Shown in pieces: positions 49,469-58,329 of a DNA stretch of 64,000 nucleotides (position 1 is the first letter of the stretch; the number at the start of each line of letters is the position of its first letter). The stretch is taken from the NCBI GenBank assembly GCA_020636915.1, contig JACJWV010000004.1, positions 124,001-188,000 of the forward strand. Direction: 5' to 3'. Below the pieces are notes generated by a model. The model ran no database searches. It was given only the letters and a program-made list of their open reading frames with translations, and was not told the origin of the DNA. Source of the stretch: Nocardioides sp. (GTDB lineage: Bacteria > Actinomycetota > Actinomycetes > Propionibacteriales > Nocardioidaceae). The translations under genes were made by a program, and so were the position numbers.

Positions 49469-50080
49469 TCAACGGGGCAGGTCGGTCACCGGGAACTCCC
49501 ACTCGTCGGCGAGCAGCGCGTACCCGACGATGTCGAGCCACCGGCCCGAGCGGTGCAGGGAGTCGCGGACGGCGTGGAGCTCGCGGCGCATGCCGACGCG
49601 CTCCATCAGCCGCCAGGACGCGTCGTTCTCGAGGAAGCAGTTCGCGACCACCCGTCGTACGCCGAGGTCCTCGAAGCAGTAGCGGAGGAGCTCACGGACC
49701 GCCTCGGTGGCGTAGCCGTGACCGCTGTGGGCGGGGTCGAGGACCCAGCCGAGCTCGGCCTGCGCCCCGCGCGCCGCGTCGGCGACGTCGAGCTGGGCCC
49801 AGGCGTCCTCGCGGCGGAGCATGAAGTCCCCGATGACCGTGCGGTCCGAGCCGTGGCCGAGCTCGATGACGACCGTCGTGGCGAGCCGGTCGGGCTCGGC
49901 GAAGAGGTCGCGGTAGCCGGCCGGGTCCCCGGGGCACCCGGTCAGCCAGTCGTTGACCTCGTCGAGCTGCCGGAAGGTCCAGGTCGCGTCGGTGTCGTCG
50001 ACCGTCGCCGGACGCAGGACGAGTCGTTCGGTGCGCAGGACCCGGTCGAGGACCGGCGCGGGAGGGGCCGTGGTGGTCAT
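49469..50080 (-). CDS. GNAT acetyltransferase (RimJ/RimL type)
   Basis: A 203-residue GNAT enzyme: ERLVLRPATVDD at the N-terminus, the CoA loop region ELGWVLDPAHSGHGYATEAVRELL, and VVANCFLENDASWRLMERVGMRRE near the C-terminus. It probably N-acetylates a protein or small-molecule amine. The ATG overlaps the upstream small gene stop. Confidence 0.87.
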   Translation of the reverse strand: MTTTAPPAPVLDRVLRTERLVLRPATVDDTDATWTFRQLDEVNDWLTGCPGDPAGYRDLFAEPDRLATTVVIELGHGSDRTVIGDFMLRREDAWAQLDVADAARGAQAELGWVLDPAHSGHGYATEAVRELLRYCFEDLGVRRVVANCFLENDASWRLMERVGMRRELHAVRDSLHRSGRWLDIVGYALLADEWEFPVTDLPR

Positions 50081-50334
50081 GCGGGTGCTCCTTCGTGGGG
50101 CGGGGTGTGGGGCGGCCGGGCGTCGGGGCCGATGGAGACGAGCGGCAGGCCGAGGTCGCGCAGGCGGGCGAGCAGGCCGTGGAGCGCCGCCTGGTCCACG
50201 ACCGGGCCGCGCAGCACGGTGGTGCCGTCGGGTCCCGGCTCGATGCTCATGCCGTCGAACCAGGAGGCCCAGCGCTCGTCGAGGCGCCCCTGGAGGCGGA
50301 TCTCGTACCAGCCGGGTTCGTGGGGGGTGTTCAC
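50077..50334 (-). CDS. Conserved small hypothetical protein (85 aa)
   Basis: An 85-residue protein (GWYEIRLQGRLDERWASWFDG ... RGPVVDQAALHGLL) that looks like a common actinobacterial hypothetical family, often found beside unrelated genes. A STAS-like or small alpha/beta fold is possible. Coupled to the GNAT gene by ATGA. Function unknown. Confidence 0.72.
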   Translation of the reverse strand: MNTPHEPGWYEIRLQGRLDERWASWFDGMSIEPGPDGTTVLRGPVVDQAALHGLLARLRDLGLPLVSIGPDARPPHTPPHEGAPA

Positions 50335-50486
50335 GATCTGCTCCTCGTGCTCGGTGATGACGGCACGCTAGGAGCGCTGGTGGTGACGGGTCGTCACATC
50401 ATGTGGTGACCCGCGTGGTGATCCTCGGCCGGACGGAGCGCCACCGCGCGTTCCGGAACCCTTGACGACACTGGTGACCTCCGTTA

Positions 50487-50502
50487 CGTTCGGGCCCAAA
50501 CG
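50487..50502. promoter_or_regulatory. Shared operator, copy A (P450 operon)
   Basis: CGTTCGGGCCCAAACG, in the leader of the P450 gene, is one of three related 16-mers (also at 57485 and 59795) with consensus CGTTYGKGNCCRAACG. It is centred about 50 bp upstream of the P450 ATG. It is nested inside a wider TCCGTT/AACGGA inverted repeat. Confidence 0.7.
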
Positions 50503-50545
50503 AACTGCGCAACGGAGTCCGCCCGGCAGCAGCAAGGAGCCTCGC

Positions 50546-51802
50546 ATGGAACCGACCCCCGTCCCGCTCGACCAGGTCGACCTGGCTGACCTCGACGTCT
50601 TCGAGGAGAACCGGGCGTGGGGCATGTTCGACACGCTGCGGCGCGAGGACCCCGTGCACTGGTGCGAGGAGCACGACGGCGGGTCGGGCTTCTGGGCGAT
50701 CACCCGCTACGACGACATCGAGAAGGTCGACAAGGACCCCGAGACGTTCACCTCGATGAAGTTCACCAACCTCGAGGAGCCGCCCGAGGAGTACATGGAG
50801 AAGCGCCGCTCCATCCTCGAGACCGACGGCCCGCGCCACCTCGCGCTGCGCAAGCTGCTCATGCGCGACTTCAGCGTCGCCCAGCTCCGGCGGTACGACG
50901 ACTTCCTGCGTGGCCTGGCCACGCAGACGATCGACACGGCGTTGCAGGAGCAGGACCTCGACTTCGTCGACGCGATCGCTGCCGACTACCCGATCGCCGT
51001 GCTGGCCCGGCTCCTCGACACCCCCGAGGAGATGACACCGCAGCTGATCGCCTGGGGCAACGAGATCGTCGGATTCTCCGACCCCGAGTACGCCCGGGTC
51101 CTGGTCAACTCCGAGGAGGCGAAGCAGTACCGGCACCTGCCCTTCAGCTCGCCGGTCTCGCTGGAGATCTTCGAGTACGGCCGCAAGCTCGCCGCCGAGC
51201 GCAAGGGCGGCGACGCCGACGACCTCGTCAGCAAGCTGGTGAACCGGATCCCCGAGGACGGCGTCCCGCTCTCGCCCGAGCACTACGACAACTACTTCCT
51301 GCTCCTGGTCGTGGCCGGCAACGAGACCACGAGGCAGGCGATCAGCCACTCGATGAAGGCCCTCATCGACTTCCCCGACCAGCGGCAGTGGCTGCTCGAC
51401 AACCCCGACAAGATGACGCAGGCGATCGAGGAGCTGATCCGGTTCGCCTCGCCGGTCTACCACTTCCGCCGCACCGCGACCCGCGACATCGAGATGCACG
51501 GCAAGCAGATCAAGGCCGGCGACAAGGTCGTGATGTGGTTCGCCTCGGGCAACCGCGACGAGGCCAAGTTCGAGGCACCGTACGAGCTGCGCCTGGACCG
51601 GATGCCCAACGACCACATGACGTTCGGCAAGGGTTCGCACTCCTGCATGGGCGCCAACCTCGCGCGCTTCGAGATGCGGATCATCTTCGAGACCCTGCTG
51701 CCGCGCATCGCCGAGATCGAGCAGACCGGTGAGATCCGTCGGGTGCGGAGCAACTTCGTCAACGGCATCAAGCAGTTCCCGCTGCGCATCGTCGCGAAGT
51801 AG
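50546..51802 (+). CDS. Cytochrome P450 (CYP125/142/124-like)
   Basis: A 418-residue class I P450. The I-helix AGNETTRQAISH has the Glu-Thr pair of the CYP125/142/124 group. EELIR (ExxR) and the heme loop FGKGSHSCMG with Cys367 are present. A good AAGGAG precedes the ATG. In mycobacteria this group hydroxylates sterol or branched alkyl chains. Here it heads an operon with its own reductase and a Rieske-like protein and carries the 16-bp operator of the aromatic regulon rather than a KstR site, so a sterol role is uncertain. Confidence 0.85.
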   Translation: MEPTPVPLDQVDLADLDVFEENRAWGMFDTLRREDPVHWCEEHDGGSGFWAITRYDDIEKVDKDPETFTSMKFTNLEEPPEEYMEKRRSILETDGPRHLALRKLLMRDFSVAQLRRYDDFLRGLATQTIDTALQEQDLDFVDAIAADYPIAVLARLLDTPEEMTPQLIAWGNEIVGFSDPEYARVLVNSEEAKQYRHLPFSSPVSLEIFEYGRKLAAERKGGDADDLVSKLVNRIPEDGVPLSPEHYDNYFLLLVVAGNETTRQAISHSMKALIDFPDQRQWLLDNPDKMTQAIEELIRFASPVYHFRRTATRDIEMHGKQIKAGDKVVMWFASGNRDEAKFEAPYELRLDRMPNDHMTFGKGSHSCMGANLARFEMRIIFETLLPRIAEIEQTGEIRRVRSNFVNGIKQFPLRIVAK

Positions 51803-51811
51803 CCCGGCTCG

Positions 51812-52786
51812 ATGACCGAGACGCGCACGACGCTCCGCGAGCACGAGGGCGACCTGGTCGTCGAGGCGGTCGACCACGTCGCCGAGGACGTCGTCGCCCT
51901 GACCCTGGTCGATCCCGACGGCGACGCGCTGCCGCCGTGGACCCCCGGCGCCCACGTCGACCTCCTCCTCGGCGACGGGCTGGTCCGGCAGTACTCGCTG
52001 TGCAGCGACCCGGCGGACAGCCGGGTGATCCGGGTGGGGGTGCTCCGGGCGCCCGACGGCCGCGGCGGGTCGGCGTACGTCCACGAGCAGCTGACGGTCG
52101 GCAGCACGGTCCGCGTGCGGGGTCCGCGCAACCACTTCTCGTTCGTCGCCTCGCCGCGCTACGTCTTCGTCGCCGGCGGGATCGGGATCACGCCGCTCCT
52201 CCCGATGATGGCCGAGGCCGAGGCCGCCGGCGCCGACTGGCACCTGTGGTACGGCGGCCGCACGCGGTCCTCGATGGCCTTCGTCGACGAGCTCGCGGCG
52301 TACGGCGACCGGGTGACCCTCGTCCCGCAGGACGAGTCCGGCATCCTCGACCTCGGCGCGATCCTCGGCGCGCCACGTGCCGACACGCTCGTGTACGTGT
52401 GCGGGCCCGAGGGCCTCCTCACCGCGGTCGAGGCGACCTGCGAGTCCGGGTGGGCGCCCGGCTCCCTGCACCTCGAGCGCTTCGCGGCCAAGGAGACCGA
52501 GGCCCCGGCCGGGGGCGAGCGCTCCTTCGAGCTCGTGCTCGCCTCGTCGGGCGTGACCCTCACGGTCCCGCCGGACCGCTCGGTCTTCGACGTGATCCAG
52601 GACGCCGGGATCAGCGTCCTCGGCTCGTGCCACGAGGGCATCTGCGGCACCTGCGAGCAGCTGGTGCTCGAGGGCGAGGTGGATCACCGGGACTCGGTGC
52701 TCAACGAGGCCGAGCAGGCCGCCAACGACGCGATGATGGTCTGCGTCTCGCGGTGCCGGTCCGACCGACTCGTCCTGGACCTGTGA
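51812..52786 (+). CDS. PDR-type oxygenase reductase (FMN/NAD plus C-terminal 2Fe-2S)
   Basis: A 324-residue phthalate-dioxygenase-reductase-family protein. An FMN-binding beta-barrel (RQYSLCSDP) precedes an NAD domain (FVAGGIGITPLLPM, YVCGPEGLL) and a C-terminal plant-type ferredoxin with Cys ligands in GSCHEGICGTCEQ and a later CVSRC. It passes electrons from NADH to an oxygenase, here the adjacent P450 and/or the Rieske-like protein. It starts 9 bp after the P450 stop. Confidence 0.9.
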   Translation: MTETRTTLREHEGDLVVEAVDHVAEDVVALTLVDPDGDALPPWTPGAHVDLLLGDGLVRQYSLCSDPADSRVIRVGVLRAPDGRGGSAYVHEQLTVGSTVRVRGPRNHFSFVASPRYVFVAGGIGITPLLPMMAEAEAAGADWHLWYGGRTRSSMAFVDELAAYGDRVTLVPQDESGILDLGAILGAPRADTLVYVCGPEGLLTAVEATCESGWAPGSLHLERFAAKETEAPAGGERSFELVLASSGVTLTVPPDRSVFDVIQDAGISVLGSCHEGICGTCEQLVLEGEVDHRDSVLNEAEQAANDAMMVCVSRCRSDRLVLDL

Positions 52787-52799
52787 GGAGGAGAAGCAG

Positions 52800-53855
52800 A
52801 TGACGTCCCCACGCCGGGCCTTCTCGTCGGCGGTGCCGAGCGACTGCTGGTACGCGCTGTCCCCCTCCGACGCCGTCGGCCGCGACCTGCTCGCCGTCCG
52901 CACGGTCGCCGGACCGGTCGTGCTGTACCGCACCGAGGCCGACGCGGTCGTCGCCCTCGAGGACCGCTGCGCCCACCGTCCCTATCCGCTCTCGGCGGGC
53001 AGCCTGGATGGCGACGCCGTCCGGTGCGGCCTGTGCGGGTTCGTCTACGACGCGGGCGGGCAGTGCATCTCCGTGCCCACCCAGCCACGGGTGCCGTTCG
53101 GCGCGAGCGTCGCCGCCTACCCGGTCGACGAGCGGGACGGCGTCGTCTGGGTCTGGCTGGGCGAGCCCGGGCGCGCCCGCCTCCACCGGGTGCCCGACCT
53201 GCCGTGGCTGACCGGACCCGGGTGGGCCACGGTCGGCGCGACGGAGGAGGTCGCCGCCGGGTTCCTGCTGCTGCACGAGAACTTCGCCGACGTCACGCAG
53301 GTCCCCTTCGTCGCCCCGGAGATCGCGCCCGCCGTCCTCGAGGGCACTCCCCCGCCGCTCGACGTGGTGGTCACCGAGACCACGGTCGAGCTCCACCGCC
53401 GGTTCCCGCCGGCCCCCATGCCGGCTTGGCAGGCCGGTCTGGTCGACGGCAGCCACCGGGACCTCGCGACGGTGCAGGCGGGGTTCTTCGTCTCCCCCGC
53501 GCTCTGGGTCGACCACTGGGACGTCGTCGCGGAGGACGGGCCGGTGGCCCGGCTGCGCTTCACGCACCTGATCACCCCGGTCGACGAGGGACGCAGCCGA
53601 CTGCACTGGCGGGTCAGCCGCGACTTCGCGCTGGGCGACGCCGCGGCCGACACGCAGATGCGCGAGCTGTTCGCCGACTACTACGCCCGCGTGCGGATCG
53701 CCATGGAGCTGACGCAGGCCGTGATCGACACCGACGGCCCCGGGCCCGAGGTGAACGTCGGCGCCGACGTCGCCGGGCTGCGCGTCCGCGAGATCGTGCT
53801 CGCCATGCTCGCCGACGAGGGCGTCGTGCCGTTGCGGACCCGACCCACCACCTGA
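52800..53855 (+). CDS. Rieske-oxygenase-like protein with degenerate metal sites
   Basis: A 351-residue protein of the VanA-like Rieske non-heme iron oxygenase family. The Rieske loops keep C57-x-H59, but the second loop reads C76-G-L-C79 where C-x2-H is expected, giving three Cys and one His. The catalytic iron motif DxxHxxxxH is ENFADVTQVPFVA, with Gln167 and Ala172 in place of both His. In KshA of this same window those positions are His185 and His190. It is therefore unlikely to be a normal oxygenase; electron transfer to the P450, or a structural role, is possible. Good GGAGGAG RBS. Confidence 0.8.
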   Translation: MTSPRRAFSSAVPSDCWYALSPSDAVGRDLLAVRTVAGPVVLYRTEADAVVALEDRCAHRPYPLSAGSLDGDAVRCGLCGFVYDAGGQCISVPTQPRVPFGASVAAYPVDERDGVVWVWLGEPGRARLHRVPDLPWLTGPGWATVGATEEVAAGFLLLHENFADVTQVPFVAPEIAPAVLEGTPPPLDVVVTETTVELHRRFPPAPMPAWQAGLVDGSHRDLATVQAGFFVSPALWVDHWDVVAEDGPVARLRFTHLITPVDEGRSRLHWRVSRDFALGDAAADTQMRELFADYYARVRIAMELTQAVIDTDGPGPEVNVGADVAGLRVREIVLAMLADEGVVPLRTRPTT

Positions 53856-53868
53856 ACAGGAGCCCGAT

Positions 53869-54669
53869 GTGCCCGAGCTGAAGGGCTTCGCCCCACCGTT
53901 CACCGCGAGCGGCCGCAGTGCGCTCATCCCCAGCCCGCCGTGGTTCTACAGCGGCGACCTGCTGACGGTCGAGTACCGCACGGACGTCGAGCGGGTGCGC
54001 GCGATCCTGCCCGAGGACGTCGAGCTCGCCGAGGAGGACCCGGGCGCGGTCGCGTTCATCTGGGCCGACTGGCAGTCGTGCTCGGCGGGCGGCGAGGAGC
54101 TCCTCGACCCGGCGCGCTCGCAGTACAAGGAGGCCTTCGCGGTCGTGCGCTGCCGCTACGAGGGGGTCACCTACTCCCGGTGCGTGCTCATCTGGGTGAC
54201 GACCGACTTCGCGATCGCGCGCGGGGTCTACCAGGGCTACCCCAAGAAGCTGGGCTCGATCCACCAGACCCGGCCGATGCCGTTCGGCCGGGCGGCGCCC
54301 CGGATCGAGGCCGGCGGCCGGTTCGGGGCCACCCTGGCGGCGTACGACCACCGCCTGGCCCAGGCGACCATCACGCTCACGGAGCCGAGCCAGACCAACG
54401 GCTTCGTTAACGCGCTGCCGATGCTCCACCACCGCCAGGTCCGCCCGATCGAGCGCGGCGCCGAGGGCTGGGCGCTGGACGAGGTGCTGACCATGAGCGG
54501 CGTCGGCTTCGAGTCCGGTCAGCCGTGGAAGGGTGACGCCACGCTCGAGCTGTTCGACTCCCCCTGGGACGACGTCGCCTCGACCCTGCCCGTGCGCGAG
54601 GTCATCAGCGGTTACTACGTGCAGGTCGGCACCAGCTGGGACGGCGGCACGACCCTCGCCCACCGCTGA
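53869..54669 (+). CDS. Acetoacetate-decarboxylase-fold protein
   Basis: A 266-residue ADC-family protein. The YQGYPKKLGS segment holds the two lysines that in acetoacetate decarboxylase form the Schiff base and lower its pKa. ADC-like proteins also act as hydratases, aldolases or decarboxylases in catabolic and biosynthetic clusters. The GTG start has a good AGGAG. It is the last gene of the P450 operon, convergent with the decarboxylase gene. Confidence 0.83.
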   Translation: MPELKGFAPPFTASGRSALIPSPPWFYSGDLLTVEYRTDVERVRAILPEDVELAEEDPGAVAFIWADWQSCSAGGEELLDPARSQYKEAFAVVRCRYEGVTYSRCVLIWVTTDFAIARGVYQGYPKKLGSIHQTRPMPFGRAAPRIEAGGRFGATLAAYDHRLAQATITLTEPSQTNGFVNALPMLHHRQVRPIERGAEGWALDEVLTMSGVGFESGQPWKGDATLELFDSPWDDVASTLPVREVISGYYVQVGTSWDGGTTLAHR

Positions 54670-54681
54670 GGCCGACCGGGG

Positions 54682-56106
54682 TCAGCCCGACTCGAGCACG
54701 CGCCCCAGCTCGTCGGCGAGGTCGACCAGTGACTCGATGTCGGCGCGGGTCGTGCGGAAGTTGACGACGCACGGGCGCAGGCAGGTCACGCCGTCGACCA
54801 CGGCGCTCGTGACGTAGACCCGACCGTCCTCCTGCAGGGCCCGGGCGAGCGAGCGGTTGTGCGCGTCGGCGTCGCCGCGGGCGGGGACGCGGCGGAACGG
54901 CACGGTCGACAGCTCGGGCGCGTCGACGAGGAGCTCCAACCCCGGCCGCGCCCGCACCAGGTCGGCGAGCTCGCGCGCGAGCTCGATCGTCGTGGTGATG
55001 GCCTCACGGAACGCTCCGGCCCCGTGGGCGCGCAGGGCGGTCCAGAGCTTGAGCGCCCGGAAGGGGCGTGAGTACTCCATCGTCGTGTCGACGGGATGGA
55101 CGTAGCCCTCCTCCTCGACCATGTACGACGCGTCGTGCCGGAACGCCGCGCGCAGCGCGGCTGGGTCGCGCACCAGCAGGATGCCGCAGGCCTTCGGCAC
55201 GAACAGCCACTTGTGCGCGTCGACCGAGACCGAGTCGGCCCGGTCGAGCCCGGCGAAGAGGTGGCCTGCGACGTCGGTGCACGCGGCCGGCAGGCCGTAG
55301 GCGCCGTCGACGTGCAGCCAGGCCCCGGTGCCCTCGACCACGTCGGCGATCGCCCCGATCGGGTCGACGCTGCCGGTGAGCGTGGTGCCGGCCGTGGCGA
55401 CGACGGCCATCGGCGTCACGCCTACGGCCCGGTCGGCCGCGATCGCCGAGGCCAGGGCGGCCGGGTCCATGCGCCGCCGCCCGTCGATCGGAACGTCGCG
55501 CAGCGCCGAGCTGCCGAGCCCGAGCACCTCGACCGCACGCTCGACGCTCGAGTGGGCCTCGGCGCTCGCATACACGGCGACCCGGCTCGCATCCACGCCG
55601 ACCACCCGGCTCTCGGGGAAGGCCCGGGTCCGGGCGGCCATCAGCGCGGTCAGGTTCGACACCATGCCCCCGCTGGTGACCGTGCCGCCCGCGGCGGGGT
55701 AGCCGACGAGCTGCGCGACCCAGCCGAGCGTCTGCTGCTCCACCAGGTGCGCGGCCGCCGCCTCCGCGGCCAGGTTGACGTCGTGCGACATCGCGAGGGC
55801 GTCGGCCAGCACGGCGGACTCCAGCCCCGAGGAGCCGACGTACCCGAAGAAGCGGGGGCGTGCCTGGGCGAGGCTCTCGTCGAGCACCCGGTCGGCCGCG
55901 TCGAGGGCCTCGCGCACGCCGGTCCCCGTCTCCGGCAACGGGCTCCCGAAGAGCTCGTGCCGCTCCGGGGCGACCGGTGGCTGGTGCGGTCGCGGCTCGT
56001 CGAAGGACGCCCACGCCTGCCGCAACAGGGCGAGGCCGTGGTCCAGCGCCTCGGCCCGCTCGTCCCGGAGCGACAGCGGGGTGACGGGGAGGGCTCGCTC
56101 GGTCAC
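54682..56106 (-). CDS. Aromatic-L-amino-acid-decarboxylase-like PLP enzyme
   Basis: A 474-residue group II PLP decarboxylase. RPRFFGYVGSSG, TSGGMVSNLTALMAAR, HVDGAYGLPA and the Schiff-base lysine in SVDAHKWLFVPK are typical of the DOPA/tyrosine/tryptophan decarboxylase branch; a Cys/Ala-rich variant of the substrate loop (ASYMVEEEGY) is present. It would decarboxylate an aromatic amino acid to an arylethylamine. It is second in a two-gene unit after the glutamine-synthetase-like gene, 10 bp apart. Confidence 0.8.
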   Translation of the reverse strand: MTERALPVTPLSLRDERAEALDHGLALLRQAWASFDEPRPHQPPVAPERHELFGSPLPETGTGVREALDAADRVLDESLAQARPRFFGYVGSSGLESAVLADALAMSHDVNLAAEAAAAHLVEQQTLGWVAQLVGYPAAGGTVTSGGMVSNLTALMAARTRAFPESRVVGVDASRVAVYASAEAHSSVERAVEVLGLGSSALRDVPIDGRRRMDPAALASAIAADRAVGVTPMAVVATAGTTLTGSVDPIGAIADVVEGTGAWLHVDGAYGLPAACTDVAGHLFAGLDRADSVSVDAHKWLFVPKACGILLVRDPAALRAAFRHDASYMVEEEGYVHPVDTTMEYSRPFRALKLWTALRAHGAGAFREAITTTIELARELADLVRARPGLELLVDAPELSTVPFRRVPARGDADAHNRSLARALQEDGRVYVTSAVVDGVTCLRPCVVNFRTTRADIESLVDLADELGRVLESG

Positions 56107-56116
56107 GGCCGGAGGC

Positions 56117-57457
56117 TCACAGGTGGTAGGCGTACTCCCGGAACTCCCAGTCGGTGACGAACCGGGTGAACCGCTCGACCTCGTTGCGCTTGTAGGTCAG
56201 GAACGACTCGACGAAGTAGCTGCCCACGACCTCGCCGAACTCCTTGTCGGCCTCCAGCGCGTCGAGCGCCTCGGGGAGCGACTGCGGCAGCATCGGCGCC
56301 GACTCGGGGTCGTAGCCGTAGCCCTCGAGCGCGGCGGGCGGCTCGAGCCTGTCCCGCACGCCGAGGTACGCCGCCGCGCAGACCGCCGCGATCGCGAGAT
56401 GGGCATTGGCGGTGGCGTCACCCAGCCGCACCTCCATGCGCGACCCGGGACCGCGCTCGGGCGGGATGCGGACCATCGCGCTGCGGTTGTCCAGGCCCCA
56501 GTCGATCAGCCACGGCGCGAGGGTGTCGGGGCCGAAGCGCTTGTAGGAGTTGATGGTCGGGTTGAGGATCGCCGCCAGGGCCGGCGCGTGCGCGAGCACC
56601 CCCGCGATCGCGTGCCGCCCGGTGTCGGACAGCCCGTCCTTGCCGGCCGGGTCGCCGAACACGTTGTCACCGGCCTCGTCGACCAGGGAGACGTGGAGGT
56701 GGAAGCCGCTGCCACCCTCGTCGTTGAAGGGCTTGGCCATGAACGTCGCCAGCATCCCCTCGTAGCGGGCGATCTCCTGCACGGCGGACTTCATCCGGAA
56801 GGCCCGGTCGGCCGCGTCGACCATCTCGGAGTGGTCGAGGTTGATCTCGAACTGCCCGCCGCAGAACTCGTGGTTGGCGGCCGTCACGTGCAACGACGCG
56901 TCGCGCAGGTGGCGCAGCATCGTGAGGAGGATGCCCCGTGGGTCGCCCTTGCGGCCGACGACGTACACGTTGCCCGGCGCGTCGGCGTAGCGCTTCCAGC
57001 CCGGCGACCCCTCGCACTCCTCGAGGAGGTAGAACTCCAGCTCGGGGCCGACCACCGCGCGCAACCCGAGCTCTCCCAGCTTCCCGGAGACGCGGCGGGC
57101 GACCTCGCGCGGGGACTCGCCCGCGGCCTCGTCACCCGCCACCTGGGTGTCGGCGAGGCACCACAGGGCGCCCGGTTCCCACGGGAGGTCGGTGAGGGTG
57201 TCGAGGTCCGGCACGGCCTTGATGTCGGGGAGGCCGGCCTCGATGCCGCCCGCCACCGGCACGACGTCGCCCATCGGCGTGGTGTGGTAGACGGCGCGAC
57301 AGAAGGCGATGCCGTGGCCCAGCGCGCTCTCGAGCTCCTCGAGGAGGACGTCCCGGCCCCGGTCCACGCCGATCAGGTCGGGGTACGACACGCGGATGAC
57401 GTCGACCCCGCGGGATCGGAGCTCGTCGACGAGGGCGGCGATGTCGGCCTGGCTCAT
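56117..57457 (-). CDS. Glutamine-synthetase-like gamma-glutamyl ligase
   Basis: A 446-residue GS-fold enzyme: PELEFYLLE, NHEFCGGQFEINL, GSGFHLHVSLVD, and ERGPGSRMEVRLGDATANAHLAIAA. It lacks the Tyr-adenylylation loop of housekeeping GlnA, and its motifs resemble PuuA/TdnQ/IpuC-type enzymes that join glutamate to an amine using ATP. Its partners here, an aromatic decarboxylase and two amidohydrolases, support a gamma-glutamylated amine intermediate. One operator copy lies 28 bp upstream of its ATG. Confidence 0.83.
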   Translation of the reverse strand: MSQADIAALVDELRSRGVDVIRVSYPDLIGVDRGRDVLLEELESALGHGIAFCRAVYHTTPMGDVVPVAGGIEAGLPDIKAVPDLDTLTDLPWEPGALWCLADTQVAGDEAAGESPREVARRVSGKLGELGLRAVVGPELEFYLLEECEGSPGWKRYADAPGNVYVVGRKGDPRGILLTMLRHLRDASLHVTAANHEFCGGQFEINLDHSEMVDAADRAFRMKSAVQEIARYEGMLATFMAKPFNDEGGSGFHLHVSLVDEAGDNVFGDPAGKDGLSDTGRHAIAGVLAHAPALAAILNPTINSYKRFGPDTLAPWLIDWGLDNRSAMVRIPPERGPGSRMEVRLGDATANAHLAIAAVCAAAYLGVRDRLEPPAALEGYGYDPESAPMLPQSLPEALDALEADKEFGEVVGSYFVESFLTYKRNEVERFTRFVTDWEFREYAYHL

Positions 57458-57484
57458 GGGCTCTCCCGGTACGTTCCGTGCTAT

Positions 57485-57500
57485 CGTTCGGGACCGAACG
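57485..57500. promoter_or_regulatory. Shared operator, copy B (GS-like / amidotransferase divergent region)
   Basis: CGTTCGGGACCGAACG, extended by AT on each side to a 20-bp palindrome with a GA centre. It is the most symmetric of the three copies. It lies between the divergent GS-like gene and the amidotransferase-MarR unit and can serve both. Confidence 0.75.
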
Positions 57501-57588
57501 ATGGAGGCACTGTAATGGCCCGGTCGGGCGTTGGGAAGGGTCCTTCCGCCTGAGATCCGGCCCGCGGTGCGCTGCGAGAGGGGAAGCC

Positions 57589-58320
57589 GTGCGCGTCCTG
57601 TTCATCCAGCACGACCACGTCTCGCCGGTCGGCGCGATCGGCGACGGGTTCGCCGCGCACGGCTTCGACGTCGAGGAGCTGCTCGTCGTCCCGGAGGACC
57701 GGTTCCACGATCCCGCGGTCAGCGTCGCCTTCCCCGACCCCGAGCAGTTCGACGCCCTGGTCCCGATGGGCGCACCGTGGTCGGTCTACGACCACGCGAC
57801 GATCGGCGCCTGGGTGCTGGAGGAGCTCACCTTCCTCCGCCGCGCCCACGAGAGCGGCGTGCCGATCCTCGGCATCTGCTTCGGCGGCCAGGCGGTTGCG
57901 GCAGCCCTGGGCGGCTCCGTCGTCCGCGCCGAGCAGTCGGAGATCGGCTGGTACTCCGTCGACACCGACGACGCCGACCTCGTCGACGCCGGACCGTGGT
58001 TCGAGTGGCACCACGACCGATGGGTCGCGCCCCCGGGCGCGCGCGTGCTGGCCCGCACGCCCGCCGCCGAGCAGGCCTTCGTCGTCGGTCGCACCCTCGC
58101 CGTCCAGTTCCACCCCGAGCTGACGCCGACGATGCTCGACGGCTGGCTGGCCAACGGCGGTCGGCAGTACATCGAGGCCCAGGGCCTCGACGTGGAGGAG
58201 CTCCGCACCCGGACCGCGCGCGAGGCGCCCGCGGCCGAGGAGCGCGCCCGTGCTCTCGTCGACGCCTTCCTCGCCCGGGTCGCGACCGCGCCGCCGGTCG
58301 GGTCCGCACGACCTGCCTAG
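57589..58320 (+). CDS. Class I glutamine amidotransferase-like protein
   Basis: A 243-residue GATase1-fold protein: nucleophile Cys in LGICFGGQAVAAALGG and the His/Glu of AVQFHPE. Stand-alone members next to GS-like ligases include TdnT of aniline degradation, proposed to hydrolyse gamma-glutamyl amides. It could release the amine or control its supply. The GTG start has a purine-rich GAGAGGGG RBS. It is 9 bp from the MarR gene downstream. Confidence 0.85.
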   Translation: MRVLFIQHDHVSPVGAIGDGFAAHGFDVEELLVVPEDRFHDPAVSVAFPDPEQFDALVPMGAPWSVYDHATIGAWVLEELTFLRRAHESGVPILGICFGGQAVAAALGGSVVRAEQSEIGWYSVDTDDADLVDAGPWFEWHHDRWVAPPGARVLARTPAAEQAFVVGRTLAVQFHPELTPTMLDGWLANGGRQYIEAQGLDVEELRTRTAREAPAAEERARALVDAFLARVATAPPVGSARPA

Positions 58321-58329
58321 GATGACGAG

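Noticed and set aside
56117..57457. Housekeeping glutamine synthetase (GlnA)
   Set aside because: The protein lacks the adenylylation loop features, and its neighbours are catabolic; a gamma-glutamyl-amine ligase fits better.
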